Below, one piece after another: positions 24,873 to 33,578 of a DNA stretch of 46,910 nucleotides. The position numbers and the translations under genes are program-made. The notes under the pieces were generated by a model. The model worked only from the letters and a program-made list of their open reading frames with translations, made no database searches and had not been told where the DNA came from. Within the stretch, counting starts at the first letter, position 1. Every line of letters begins with the position of its first letter. The DNA comes from a virus, in IMG/VR virus record IMGVR_UViG_3300002144_000453, positions 1 through 46,910 of that record. One strand, 5' to 3'.

Positions 24873-26117
24873 ATGAAAATCGGATTTATTGGTCTAGGCA
24901 AACTTGGTCTACCGTGTGCTGAAGCAATGGCATTACATTATGATGTTGCCGGCTATGATATTTATGAACGTCAGAGTAGCACCGTGACTATTTGTAACAC
25001 AATGGAAGAAGCCGTCGCTGGCAAAGATATTATCTTTATTGCAGTGCAGACACCACATGACAAATTGTACGATGGTAGTGTTCCGACTAGCCATTTAGAT
25101 AATAAAGATTTTGATTATACAATTGCACGTCAAGTACTGTCAGATGTTAACCAGTATGTTAACCAAAATCAACTAGTTGTGTTGATATCAACTGTTCTTC
25201 CTGGCACCACCAGAAGAGAGTTGCGCCCGTGTATTACTAATGCACGTTTCATTTATAATCCGTACTTAATTGCAATGGGCTCAGTTGCATGGGATATGGT
25301 CAATCCAGAGATGTTAATCATCGGAACTGAAGACGGTAGCGAAACAGGTGATGCAAAAATCCTACGTGATTTTTATACTCCATTAATGCAAAACGATCCT
25401 CGCTATGCAATTGGTACATGGGACGAAGCAGAAGCAATTAAAATTTTCTACAACACATTTATCTCGGCAAAAATTGGTATTGTTAACATGATCCAAGACG
25501 TCGCAATGAAGAATGGAAACATGAATGTGGATGTAGTTACCGATGCTTTAGCTAATGCCAGTCTTCGTATTATCAGTAAAAAATATATGAAAGCCGGAAT
25601 GGGTGACGGCGGACCGTGTCACCCACGTGACAATATTGCACTACGTTACATGGCAGAAAATTTAGGTCTAGGGTATGACTTGTTTGATGCAATCATGCGA
25701 GCACGAGAAGTGCAAGCATATAACATTGCTAAGTTTCTAGCCGACTTGCACAAGAAACACTACATGCCTGTAGTACTACTTGGCAAAGCGTACAAGCCCG
25801 ATGTTGAATTTGAAGATGGTAGTTACAGTACTCTCATTGGGCACTATTTAGATGAGCTTGATGTGCATTACTATTACGCCGATCCTAAAGTACCCGGCGA
25901 CTTTGATGTATTCTACGATCCCGATTACGGCTACCGTTGTATTGCTTTCCTTGCACACAACCACAATGTCACTTACGGCTACACTGGCGATAGACACAAG
26001 ACTGAGTTATATGTTAAACTAAGGCCAGGCAGCATTGTAGTAGACCCGTGGAGATCGTACACCACAGACAGGGACGATATTACTGTTGTGCATTACGGAA
26101 ACACTAGAGAGCAATAA
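24873..26117 (+). CDS. UDP-glucose/UDP-sugar 6-dehydrogenase family protein
   Basis: A 414-residue NAD-dependent dehydrogenase of the UDP-glucose 6-dehydrogenase family. The Rossmann motif is GFIGLGKLGLP; the middle domain contains STVLPGTT and EAIKIFYNTFISAK; the catalytic cysteine is in GDGGPCHPRDN; and GKAYKPDV begins the C-terminal UDP-binding domain. Such enzymes oxidise a nucleotide-sugar C6 alcohol to a uronate. The neighbouring glycosyltransferase-like gene suggests a sugar-modification function. The exact substrate is not determined. Confidence 0.85.
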   Translation: MKIGFIGLGKLGLPCAEAMALHYDVAGYDIYERQSSTVTICNTMEEAVAGKDIIFIAVQTPHDKLYDGSVPTSHLDNKDFDYTIARQVLSDVNQYVNQNQLVVLISTVLPGTTRRELRPCITNARFIYNPYLIAMGSVAWDMVNPEMLIIGTEDGSETGDAKILRDFYTPLMQNDPRYAIGTWDEAEAIKIFYNTFISAKIGIVNMIQDVAMKNGNMNVDVVTDALANASLRIISKKYMKAGMGDGGPCHPRDNIALRYMAENLGLGYDLFDAIMRAREVQAYNIAKFLADLHKKHYMPVVLLGKAYKPDVEFEDGSYSTLIGHYLDELDVHYYYADPKVPGDFDVFYDPDYGYRCIAFLAHNHNVTYGYTGDRHKTELYVKLRPGSIVVDPWRSYTTDRDDITVVHYGNTREQ

Positions 26118-26123
26118 AATAAT

Positions 26124-26639
26124 ATGACAAATGTTACATTCGGTAATATAGGCATGCCGTTTGATGATCAGTACAAAATGTTAAACTACTCGAATGAGAA
26201 TTTTAACAATCAAACTGATTTAGCCAAATGGCTTGCTTTAGGGTTCGCAAATAAGTTTACAGGTGATCTGTGCGATATGCGCAACCCGCAACCAACTTGG
26301 AACACTGACATTGTTACATACTTCGAAAACCTCGGGTGGAAGGACATAGGTACAAGTTATTACCGTATGACCCCAGGGACTATTTTACCAGTTCATAGTG
26401 ATACTTACGCTAAGTACATAGAAATTTTTAGTTTACAAGGCAAAGAAGAGTCTATTAGGCGTGCAGTAATCTTCCCAGAAGATTGGGCAAGCGGGCATTA
26501 TGCCGAATACAATAGCGAACCATTTGTTAAGTGGCAAGCAGGTGACTTTGTAATTTGGAATTACAACCTGCCACACATGGCAGCAAATAACGGTATAACA
26601 CCACGATACACAATACAGGTAACAGGACATGCTGAATAG
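26124..26639 (+). CDS. 2-oxoglutarate/Fe(II)-oxygenase-like or cupin protein
   Basis: A 171-residue double-stranded beta-helix protein. A His-x-Asp motif in LPVHSDTY and a distal histidine in LPHMAANN fit a 2OG-Fe(II) facial triad, and the basic residue in PRYTIQVTG could bind 2-oxoglutarate. The layout resembles Asp/Asn- or prolyl-hydroxylase-like oxygenases, common in marine phages. The substrate is unknown. Ends within the amidinotransferase gene (11-base overlap), suggesting linked function. Confidence 0.65.
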   Translation: MTNVTFGNIGMPFDDQYKMLNYSNENFNNQTDLAKWLALGFANKFTGDLCDMRNPQPTWNTDIVTYFENLGWKDIGTSYYRMTPGTILPVHSDTYAKYIEIFSLQGKEESIRRAVIFPEDWASGHYAEYNSEPFVKWQAGDFVIWNYNLPHMAANNGITPRYTIQVTGHAE

Positions 26640-27543
26640 TTTTAATGAATGGGATCGACTACGGGAAATTGTAGTTGGCACAGCAACCAATGCGCACTGG
26701 CCCGTTAATGACCCAGTTTTTAATCTGGAAAAAGAGCGCACAGCATGGAAAGATACTCCTGTACCTGCGGGACCAGTTCCGCAGTGGATCATTGATGAAG
26801 CAAACGAAGACCTAGATGCATTGTCAAACGCACTGAAAGACTTTGGTGTAATTGTTCATCGTCCGACGGATATGAGCTTTAGTAAGTTTGACGGCATGTA
26901 CAACTATTGTCCCCGGGATCGATTAATTGTAGCAGGAGATAGCATCATTGATCCAGCAATGATGTACCCTTGCCGCGACGCAGAACTTGCCGCACTCGGA
27001 TCAGTTGTGACCCGCGCAAAGAATGTCCATACGATGCCCCGTGATCAAAATATGGTACTCGATGCCGCAAATGTTCTCCGGATGGACAACAAGTGGTTAT
27101 ACTTATTGAGTAATAGTGGTAACATTGAGGCGTTACAATGGTTAAGACAACAGCTACCCGATATTGACATTGAACCGTGTACGTTTTATAATGGAGTACA
27201 CATTGATAGTACAATTACTGTGCTACGCGAAGGCGTTGTTGTATTAAACGGAAGCCGAGTTAATCATCAAAATTGTCCAACTGCATTTGATGGCTGGCTC
27301 AAGATTTTTGTTAACGACGTTAAGCCACAAGATTTCTATCAGTACCCGTATGCAAGCAAATGGATTGCGCTTAACATGTTAAGTATCGATTCAAGTACAG
27401 TTATAGTCGACAAATGGCAAACTACATTAATTAAAGATTTAGAGGCGTTAAAATTTACAGTAGTCCCGCTTGAATTACGCCATAGTCGGACATTAGGCGG
27501 AGGCTTTCACTGCGTTACATTAGACATGGTCAGGCAGAACTAA
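26629..27543 (+). CDS. Glycine amidinotransferase-like enzyme
   Basis: A 304-residue protein of the amidinotransferase/arginine-deiminase superfamily, closest by eye to arginine:glycine amidinotransferase. The catalytic triad is present: Asp145 (LDAAN), His191 (GVHIDST) and Cys295 (GGGFHC). By my count these match Asp254, His303 and Cys407 of the human enzyme. SKWIALNMLSID matches the family's SKWLSMNVLMLD. It would move an amidino group from arginine to an amine such as glycine or an aminosugar. Grouped with sugar- and oxygenase-like genes. Confidence 0.88.
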   Translation: MLNSFNEWDRLREIVVGTATNAHWPVNDPVFNLEKERTAWKDTPVPAGPVPQWIIDEANEDLDALSNALKDFGVIVHRPTDMSFSKFDGMYNYCPRDRLIVAGDSIIDPAMMYPCRDAELAALGSVVTRAKNVHTMPRDQNMVLDAANVLRMDNKWLYLLSNSGNIEALQWLRQQLPDIDIEPCTFYNGVHIDSTITVLREGVVVLNGSRVNHQNCPTAFDGWLKIFVNDVKPQDFYQYPYASKWIALNMLSIDSSTVIVDKWQTTLIKDLEALKFTVVPLELRHSRTLGGGFHCVTLDMVRQN

Positions 27544-27595
27544 TACACACACCAGCACATATTTTTATATCCATATTACAATATACTAATATTAG

Positions 27596-27603
27596 TGTAA
27601 ATA
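27596..27603 (+). promoter_or_regulatory. Putative late promoter in a 100-base gap
   Basis: TGTAAATA at 27596-27603, 40 bases before the ATG at 27644, directly behind a 12-base palindrome (ACTAATATTAGT, 27585-27596). No other feature is seen in this AT-rich gap. Confidence 0.4.
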
Positions 27604-27643
27604 CTTACAAATAATTGTTCATACAGGATAAAAAAAATCTTTC

Positions 27644-28381
27644 ATGCTAAAACATTCAGAAGACTATTCGCAATGCCTATTAATGGCTGCAATGCAAACA
27701 TTGAAACTAACCGATCTCATAGATAAAAAAGTACACGTAATACAAGAAGTATTGCATTATTATAATCTTGGGTTAACTAGTGTATTGTTTGTTGGGTTTA
27801 ACCCAGCAATGCTGTCTACCCCTTTTAAAACAGTTAGCGCCACTGGCATCAGTGACGATAGCAAACAATGGATTAACGAAAACAGCTCAAATAGCATCGA
27901 ATTCGTTGATATCACCAACACCGACAGAGTGTGGGATATTGTAGTAGCTTGTGACGAGTTCTTTACGTTTGCAACTACCGATTTAGCGCAACAAGAGTCC
28001 ATTAAGAAAATTTGTTCTCTAGCCAGTGAGGTTGTTATAAGTACACTTAAGGACTATAAAAACCTTGACTTTAAAGATAAAGAGTTTAGCCTGCCTAGCG
28101 TAATGCGAGGACAAAACGGGTTTTTGACTTTTACTGAATTTCATGAATGGGACTATAAAGAGCGTGGGGTATGGCAAAGTCGCGTGTTTGTAAATGGAGC
28201 TGAATCTAAAACATTTGGCCCATATCCAAGACGCACTATGTACTTTAAGCAGTTAGCAAAATTTAGCATTGATGCCGGCGCTGACAGCTTTTTAGTTCAC
28301 CGTAATTTAATGTATAAAAGTTTAATCAAAAAGAACTACGAGCACGTAGTCAGTATAAGATTCGAGCCAAATGAGTATTAA
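27644..28381 (+). CDS. Putative methyltransferase-like protein
   Basis: A 245-residue protein. VLFVGFNPAML resembles a methyltransferase SAM-binding strand-loop and VVACDEFFTF the following acidic strand, so a Rossmann-type methyltransferase is possible, but no signature is decisive. The C-terminal part is basic and aromatic. It precedes the fibre-like protein with an 11-base overlap, so it may modify or help assemble the fibre. Confidence 0.45.
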   Translation: MLKHSEDYSQCLLMAAMQTLKLTDLIDKKVHVIQEVLHYYNLGLTSVLFVGFNPAMLSTPFKTVSATGISDDSKQWINENSSNSIEFVDITNTDRVWDIVVACDEFFTFATTDLAQQESIKKICSLASEVVISTLKDYKNLDFKDKEFSLPSVMRGQNGFLTFTEFHEWDYKERGVWQSRVFVNGAESKTFGPYPRRTMYFKQLAKFSIDAGADSFLVHRNLMYKSLIKKNYEHVVSIRFEPNEY

Positions 28382-29630
28382 CGACACAGTAAAAAATCTT
28401 TCTAACGCAGTCACTGATAGCCTTCTACTAGACATTGAAAAAAATGTCCAAAAGAAGGCTATGTCGTCTGTTGTAGACCATATTAAAAATCTCGACTTGA
28501 CCGAGCATATTGATAGGGTAATTAGTCAACAAGTAGCACATTGGTTAAGCACCAATGAGGATTGGTTACAAAAAACAGTAACTCCTATCGCCGCGGGTGT
28601 TAAAAATGCTGTGTTAGCCGAGATTACCAAACAAGCACACGACATGATTACTAGCACTATAAAAAACGAAGTATCAAAATTCGATGGGCTTGCTAGTCAA
28701 GCGATGAGTGATACTTTTGCACGAAATATTAAACAATTTTCGTTTCCCGACGAAAGTATTCCTCTTGCATCTATAAAGTTCGGCACAAAGACAATCAGTG
28801 GCGATAAAATAACCGGTGGAATTATTAAAAACTTTAATAGTACAGGGATTCAGGACGGTGCAACTGAGTGTATGATTACTGTGCTCAATGACAACACCGT
28901 AGTTGAAAATACGTTGTTAGCATCTGGGCTGAGAGTAGTTGGGACTACTAGATTAGAGGGTCCGGTGCATATTTTTGGTGAAGTTGACAAGAACTCGGAC
29001 TTTTACCAAACATTAATTAATGATACATCTGGCGCAGTGAGCGCAAAACTAGACGATGCATTGTTTACAGGATTCTCTGACAAAGTGTTTAGCAGGATAC
29101 AAGAGCAAGGTATTGCTGTTGACAAACTGGCGCTTGGTGATAAACCGATAATTGAAAAAAATACCCTAACCTCAACTGTAATGTATAGCAATTTGCGAAC
29201 AGTTGGGAGTCTAAAAGAACTCCAAGTTGACGGCGAGTTTATGGTTAACAACGGATCCTTATATGTTGGTAAAAAACGTGTTGGTATTAACACCATTGAA
29301 CCGTCGGGCGTATTAAGTGTGTGGGACAGCGAAGTTGAATTTGAGTTTAGCAAATGCGACGCAAATGCAGGATTCATTGGCTTACCAAGAAAGCAAGAAC
29401 TAGTAGTTGGCGTAAACAATCAAAATAATTTGCGCCTAATGCCAGATGGATCTACAAGAGTTAAGAAACTCCAAATTGGAGCAATGTCGTTTGAATCCGC
29501 TAGCACCCCGCCAAACTACGGCGCCACTAAAGGGGCAGTGGTGTTTAACAGCAACCCCAGCGAAGGCGGACCAATGGGGTGGATCTGCTTAGGCGGTCCT
29601 AAATGGGCAAACTTTGGTGTTATTGATTAA
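28371..29630 (+). CDS. Putative tail fibre / host-recognition protein
   Basis: A 419-residue protein. The N-terminal half is helical and probably trimeric coiled coil. The C-terminal half has beta-repeat elements typical of phage fibres (TTRLEGPVHIFG, LKELQVDGEFMVNNGSLYVGKKRVGINT), ending in a compact Gly/Pro-rich domain (YGATKGAVVFNSNPSEGGPMGWICLGG) like a fibre tip. Related in style to the spike-like protein at 11068. A strong terminator follows. Confidence 0.7.
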   Translation: MSINDTVKNLSNAVTDSLLLDIEKNVQKKAMSSVVDHIKNLDLTEHIDRVISQQVAHWLSTNEDWLQKTVTPIAAGVKNAVLAEITKQAHDMITSTIKNEVSKFDGLASQAMSDTFARNIKQFSFPDESIPLASIKFGTKTISGDKITGGIIKNFNSTGIQDGATECMITVLNDNTVVENTLLASGLRVVGTTRLEGPVHIFGEVDKNSDFYQTLINDTSGAVSAKLDDALFTGFSDKVFSRIQEQGIAVDKLALGDKPIIEKNTLTSTVMYSNLRTVGSLKELQVDGEFMVNNGSLYVGKKRVGINTIEPSGVLSVWDSEVEFEFSKCDANAGFIGLPRKQELVVGVNNQNNLRLMPDGSTRVKKLQIGAMSFESASTPPNYGATKGAVVFNSNPSEGGPMGWICLGGPKWANFGVID

Positions 29631-29648
29631 GCATTATAAAGTACTACA

Positions 29649-29676
29649 AAGCCTTGCCTAATGCAGGGCTTTTTTT
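29649..29676 (+). terminator. Intrinsic terminator after the fibre gene
   Basis: AAGCCTTGC (29649-29657), loop CTAAT, GCAGGGCTT (29663-29671), then TTTTT: a 9-bp stem with one G-U pair and a U-run. Immediately followed by the uvsE promoter, forming a terminator-promoter unit. Confidence 0.9.
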
Positions 29677-29680
29677 ACGG

Positions 29681-29709
29681 TTGACATTGCCGGTACTTTC
29701 CAATATAAT
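29681..29709 (+). promoter_or_regulatory. Consensus sigma70 promoter for uvsE
   Basis: TTGACA (29681-29686), 17 bases, TATAAT (29704-29709): a perfect consensus, 40 bases before the uvsE ATG. Confidence 0.9.
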
Positions 29710-29749
29710 ACTAACATGTTCATAGTATCTGGCGTAATAAGGCATTGGA

Positions 29750-30766
29750 ATGATTAAACGAATTGGGTTTGCATGCAAGTGGATTGATAACCTTACACAA
29801 GTAAATGGTATCAAGCCAAAAGATGACTGTAAAAAATACAATACTGGTACTACAACTATATCTTGGCTAAATAGACAAACAAGGGACGTTGCTGAACAGC
29901 GACTATGGGACTTGATGGTCCACAATATTGAAGCGACTAGACTATTAGTAAGTCGCGTCGGAGAACTCGATGACAAATTTAAAATGGTTCGTATTAGTAG
30001 CGATTTGCTGCCTGCTTATACTCAATCCGACTGGAGTTATTTCTGGTCTCGCAACGATGTTCGCGATTACTGCGATCGTAATTTCCGTGTCGTGGGTGAT
30101 ACTGCTCGGGATCGCAATGTACGTCTTTCTTTTCATCCTGGTCAGTTTACTGTGCTGGCAAGCGAGTCAGACGATATTGTTGAACGTTCGATAGACGAGT
30201 TCGAATATCATGTGGATATGGCCCGCTGGATGGGATTCGGTAAAAGTTTTCAGGACTTTAAAATCAACGTACACATCTCGGGTAGGCGCGGTCCACAAGG
30301 CATCATTGATACCCTACAACGACTCACACCCGAAGCACGAAACTGCATCACAATCGAAAATGACGAAAACGCCTGGGGCATTGAATCAAGCCTCGAACTC
30401 GAAAAACATTGTGCCCTCGTTCTGGATGTACACCACCATTGGTGCCGTGAAGGTGAATACATTCAACCCACCGACGATAGAGTTAAGCGTGTGATTGATA
30501 GCTGGCGTGGTGTACGTCCAGCTATGCACTATAGTGTTAGCCGCGAAGATTGGTTACCCGGACATTGCACTGATACTATGCCTGATATGGCTGCCCTGTT
30601 AGCCCAAGGCTATAAAAAACAAAAATTACGAGCGCACAGTGATACATACTGGAATACCGCAGTTAACAAGTGGGCGCTAACATTCAATAATGATTTTGAC
30701 ATTATGTGCGAAAGCAAAGGCAAAAATTTGTCTAGTTTCCAACTTGGACAAGTTGTTGAAGTATGA
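29750..30766 (+). CDS. uvsE: UV-damage endonuclease
   Basis: A 338-residue UvsE/UVDE-family TIM-barrel nuclease that nicks DNA 5' to UV photoproducts. Metal-site motifs seen: FHPGQFTVLAS, TIENDENAWG, ALVLDVHHHW, MHYSVSRED and RAHSDTYW. The length is close to bacterial UvsE. It follows a perfect promoter and would be an early DNA-repair function, as expected for a phage in sunlit water. Ends in an ATGA overlap with a small ORF. Confidence 0.93.
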   Translation: MIKRIGFACKWIDNLTQVNGIKPKDDCKKYNTGTTTISWLNRQTRDVAEQRLWDLMVHNIEATRLLVSRVGELDDKFKMVRISSDLLPAYTQSDWSYFWSRNDVRDYCDRNFRVVGDTARDRNVRLSFHPGQFTVLASESDDIVERSIDEFEYHVDMARWMGFGKSFQDFKINVHISGRRGPQGIIDTLQRLTPEARNCITIENDENAWGIESSLELEKHCALVLDVHHHWCREGEYIQPTDDRVKRVIDSWRGVRPAMHYSVSREDWLPGHCTDTMPDMAALLAQGYKKQKLRAHSDTYWNTAVNKWALTFNNDFDIMCESKGKNLSSFQLGQVVEV

Positions 30767-30912
30767 GAAATCTAGTAATAGAAGAAATTTTAAAGTTGAT
30801 GCAATTAGTGCACATTAACTACGATATTAAACCGTGGGATCAGTGGAGCAATCGAGATTTATTAGAATTCTACGGCCACTTAAGAATTGAATTTGAAACA
30901 GAGGAATATTAA
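30763..30912 (+). CDS. Small hypothetical protein (49 aa)
   Basis: A 49-residue ORF starting MRNLVIEEILKLM, coupled to uvsE by ATGA and ending directly before the next ATG at 30913. Acidic and helical. The tight junctions on both sides are the main evidence that it is real. Confidence 0.6.
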   Translation: MRNLVIEEILKLMQLVHINYDIKPWDQWSNRDLLEFYGHLRIEFETEEY

Positions 30913-31140
30913 ATGCTTAAAGCAGACGGATTTGACGAGGCGATCATTGGTACAGCTATGGTTGCAGGTAACGAAGTAATTGCATACTCTGCAGAAAAGT
31001 GCATTGAAGTTTTAATTGCACAAGGTATGTCAGATGAAGAAGCATTGGAGTACTTTGAGTTTAATGTGTCGGGTGCCTATGTTGGGCCCGAGACCCCTGT
31101 GTATGTGTATGAAATGGACAAGGAACTAGTAAATGATTGA
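30913..31140 (+). CDS. Small acidic hypothetical protein
   Basis: A 75-residue acidic protein with the helix-rich segment SDEEALEYFEFNVSGAYVG, a type I recall as frequent in phages without known function. AGAGGAA precedes the ATG. Overlaps the next gene by eight bases. Confidence 0.6.
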   Translation: MLKADGFDEAIIGTAMVAGNEVIAYSAEKCIEVLIAQGMSDEEALEYFEFNVSGAYVGPETPVYVYEMDKELVND

Positions 31141-31324
31141 TACTGAACTAACATTAACGTGCACTGACAACGACAAAAAAGTGCAAGCACATGTGTTAGC
31201 ATTTAAAGAGAAAGCATTCATTGATGTAGCAGTTAATACTGTGCGCATTAAACTGATGTACAACCGTGGCACTTACGCAGGCAGCATGGGCGGCTACGAG
31301 TTTACAATTAAATTGAAAGATTAA
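31133..31324 (+). CDS. Small hypothetical protein
   Basis: A 63-residue protein, likely beta-rich, of unknown function in the early ORFan run behind uvsE. Confidence 0.5.
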   Translation: MIDTELTLTCTDNDKKVQAHVLAFKEKAFIDVAVNTVRIKLMYNRGTYAGSMGGYEFTIKLKD

Positions 31325-31345
31325 CAAATTTAAAGGTTACTATTA

Positions 31346-31591
31346 ATGACACCACAAGAGCAAGATGATTACAAGCGCACATGGATGATGTTAGACAATC
31401 ATCCTGTACGATTACATAGCGATTTAGTGAACGAAGCCAAAACATGGTGCCGTCGCAACTGCGAACGACATCGGTGGAGTTTTGAATCCTACACCGATGT
31501 GTACGAACATACTTTTTACTTTGAGCTAGCCGAACATGCGCAAGAGTTTATGTTGCGATGGCCGGACTATACTAATCAGACCATGGTATAA
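31346..31591 (+). CDS. Small hypothetical protein
   Basis: An 81-residue protein with a basic, aromatic middle (TWCRRNCERHRWSFE) and the ending AQEFMLRW, which also closes the ORF at 39380-39652 (TAFMLRW). AAAGG precedes the ATG. Function unknown. Confidence 0.55.
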   Translation: MTPQEQDDYKRTWMMLDNHPVRLHSDLVNEAKTWCRRNCERHRWSFESYTDVYEHTFYFELAEHAQEFMLRWPDYTNQTMV

Positions 31592-31594
31592 CCT

Positions 31595-31789
31595 ATGATG
31601 GACGCTCCACAAGGCCCGGTATTTTGGTCTATTACACTGCTAGAGTACGAAGGATTACATGTTGGAGTAGACTATCATTGGGCATGGAATCATGCTACTG
31701 GGTGCATGGCTATCGAGTTTAATAATCCTGAATACGAGACAGTGTTTCGACTTAAATATAGCGACCACATCCTTGACAGACCCCGGTAG
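31595..31789 (+). CDS. Small hypothetical protein
   Basis: A 64-residue protein rich in Trp and Tyr (WHWAWNH-like segment), three bases after the previous stop. Its 3' end overlaps the next promoter's -35 box. Function unknown. Confidence 0.5.
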   Translation: MMDAPQGPVFWSITLLEYEGLHVGVDYHWAWNHATGCMAIEFNNPEYETVFRLKYSDHILDRPR

Positions 31790-31802
31790 TTGAGTGTATA
31801 AT
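31773..31802 (+). promoter_or_regulatory. Sigma70-type promoter
   Basis: TTGACA (31773-31778), 18 bases, TATAAT (31797-31802), 29 bases before the ATG at 31831. Its -35 lies inside the end of the preceding ORF. Confidence 0.8.
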
Positions 31803-31830
31803 CACTACATAACTTTAACGAGTATTCTTT

Positions 31831-32553
31831 ATGAAAATTAGAATTGGACCATATACTTCTTGGTACGGGCCGTATCAGCTCGCCGAAACACTTTGCTTCT
31901 GGGCAAAGGAAACTGTTGTAGACGAATATGGAATGAAAAGCAAACCAGACTATGTACATAAGTTTGGCGAATGGCTTGCTCACGGTAGCGTAGCGCCCAA
32001 AGCTGAAGTAGGTGCAATTACATCCTGGGATCGTGAACGGCCTAATACTTGGTTACATAATTTTTTAATCTGGATCGAAAGCAAGAAGAAGCGTACTATC
32101 AAAGTACACATTGATCGCTGGGACACATGGGGTATGGATCATACTCTTGCCTACATTGTGCTGCCTATGCTCAAGCAGTTGAAAGAAACAAAGCACGGTG
32201 GTCCACAAGTAGACAATGCAGATGTACCCAAAGAACTACGTATGAGTAAAAAAGATATGACTCAGTTTGCTGAAGATGGATCAACTGATGACAAGTTCTT
32301 TAAGCGTTGGGATTGGGTCATGGACGAAATGATCTTTGCGTTTGACAGCAAAGTAAATGACGGCTGGGAAGAACAGTTCGAGTCAGGCACTAGCGATCTA
32401 CAATGGAAGACGCTAGAAGGCGGCATGAGCGAAATGGTTCGCGGCCCTAACGATACTAAAGTCTATGACTGGGAAGGTAGAAAGAAATATGAAGAACGCA
32501 TTGCAAATGGTTTCCGTTTGTTTGGCAAGTATTACTCTAATCTTTGGGACTAG
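31831..32553 (+). CDS. Conserved phage hypothetical protein
   Basis: A 240-residue protein starting MKIRIGPYTSWYGPYQLAE, rich in Trp and with a YDWEGRKKYEERIANGFRLF C-terminus. I recall this protein type as widespread in T4-like marine phages but with no known function. Own sigma70 promoter, so early. Confidence 0.75.
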   Translation: MKIRIGPYTSWYGPYQLAETLCFWAKETVVDEYGMKSKPDYVHKFGEWLAHGSVAPKAEVGAITSWDRERPNTWLHNFLIWIESKKKRTIKVHIDRWDTWGMDHTLAYIVLPMLKQLKETKHGGPQVDNADVPKELRMSKKDMTQFAEDGSTDDKFFKRWDWVMDEMIFAFDSKVNDGWEEQFESGTSDLQWKTLEGGMSEMVRGPNDTKVYDWEGRKKYEERIANGFRLFGKYYSNLWD

Positions 32554-32671
32554 TGGTTGTGCTACCGTAGTAGCAATAGCTGACGTAACAGCATTAACAG
32601 CTATCTATGCTGGCAAAACAGTAGTCAATACTGTTGATGCTATAACCCCTGATATTGTAAACGGAGATTAA
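32489..32671 (+). CDS. Small lipoprotein overlapping the upstream gene
   Basis: A 60-residue protein read from ATG 32489: a signal peptide ending in a lipobox (TSGC), then a short Ala/Thr-rich tail. The first 65 bases lie in another frame of the preceding gene, the style of spanin-type lipoproteins, but no partner inner-membrane spanin is evident. Function unknown. Confidence 0.6.
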   Translation: MKNALQMVSVCLASITLIFGTSGCATVVAIADVTALTAIYAGKTVVNTVDAITPDIVNGD

Positions 32672-32672
32672 C

Positions 32673-33143
32673 ATGTTAACACTTAAAGAATGGATGGAAT
32701 TAGTAGACTACAAGGTCACCGAAGGTAGTGATTATTTCACTAACATTCCGGGACTGTACAGTCTGAGTGCCTGGAATGGCGAGCAAGACGGCAGTAGTTT
32801 CTTCATTGCGTTTGATCCCAAAGACAATCAACGTGTATATGTAGTAGAGGCATGCGACTATGCTAACAAACGTGCATACCGCCTAAAGGATCCTGCTATT
32901 GTGTTGGATAAAGAAGCCTGGGATATAGTTGACTTTGTAGATCTAGAAACAGATGACGACTTTATTCAAAAGGCACTGGCCATTAAAGCAGGCAAAGACT
33001 ACGACACTCGTGTTAGCGTCCCATTGACACTAGAAGATGACTTGATATTCGAACTTATGAAGCAGGCACATGAGCGAGATATCACACTAAACCAGATGGT
33101 GGAAGAAATTCTACGAGCAGCAATTGATCAAGAACAAGTTTAA
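32673..33143 (+). CDS. Hypothetical protein with ribbon-helix-helix-like C-terminus
   Basis: A 156-residue protein. The N-terminal two thirds are a mixed fold of unknown type. The last 45 residues (RVSVPLTLEDDLIFELMKQAHERDI and following) look like a strand plus two helices of a ribbon-helix-helix domain. A regulatory or DNA-binding role is possible. Precedes the IscU-like gene. Confidence 0.6.
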   Translation: MLTLKEWMELVDYKVTEGSDYFTNIPGLYSLSAWNGEQDGSSFFIAFDPKDNQRVYVVEACDYANKRAYRLKDPAIVLDKEAWDIVDFVDLETDDDFIQKALAIKAGKDYDTRVSVPLTLEDDLIFELMKQAHERDITLNQMVEEILRAAIDQEQV

Positions 33144-33154
33144 AGGAATTTACA

Positions 33155-33535
33155 TTGGCATACTCAGACAAGGTAGTTGAGCACTACGAAAATCCACGCA
33201 ATGTGGGAAAGTTCGAAATAGACGATACAATCGGAACAGGTATGGTTGGTGCTCCTGCTTGTGGCGATGTAATGAAACTTCAAATTAAAGTAGAAGATGG
33301 AATTATTACTGATGCTAAATTTAAAACATACGGTTGCGGAAGTGCTATTGCAAGCAGTTCATTAGTCACTGAGTGGGTTAAGGGCAAAACACTTGACCAA
33401 GCGGCAGAGATTAAGAATAGTGAGATTGCAGAAGAGCTTGCACTCCCTCCGGTTAAAATACATTGCTCTATCCTAGCAGAAGATGCTATTAAGGCAGCAG
33501 TAGAAGATTACAAGAAGAAACACGAAAACAGATAG
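33155..33535 (+). CDS. iscU: IscU-like iron-sulfur cluster scaffold
   Basis: A 126-residue protein of the IscU family, the platform on which [2Fe-2S] clusters are built from IscS sulfur. All ligand positions are present: Cys36 and Asp38 (GAPACGD), Cys61 (YGCGSA), His103 and Cys104 (KIHCSILAED). The LPPVK chaperone-recognition motif for HscA is intact at 97-101. The start is TTG 33155, eight bases after AAGGA. No phage IscS is seen, so it would depend on host IscS/HscAB. Could support RNR-linked or respiratory iron proteins. Confidence 0.93.
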   Translation: MAYSDKVVEHYENPRNVGKFEIDDTIGTGMVGAPACGDVMKLQIKVEDGIITDAKFKTYGCGSAIASSSLVTEWVKGKTLDQAAEIKNSEIAEELALPPVKIHCSILAEDAIKAAVEDYKKKHENR

Positions 33536-33578
33536 ACAACGACATTGTTGTTAAACTTATAAACTAAAGGAAAATTAA

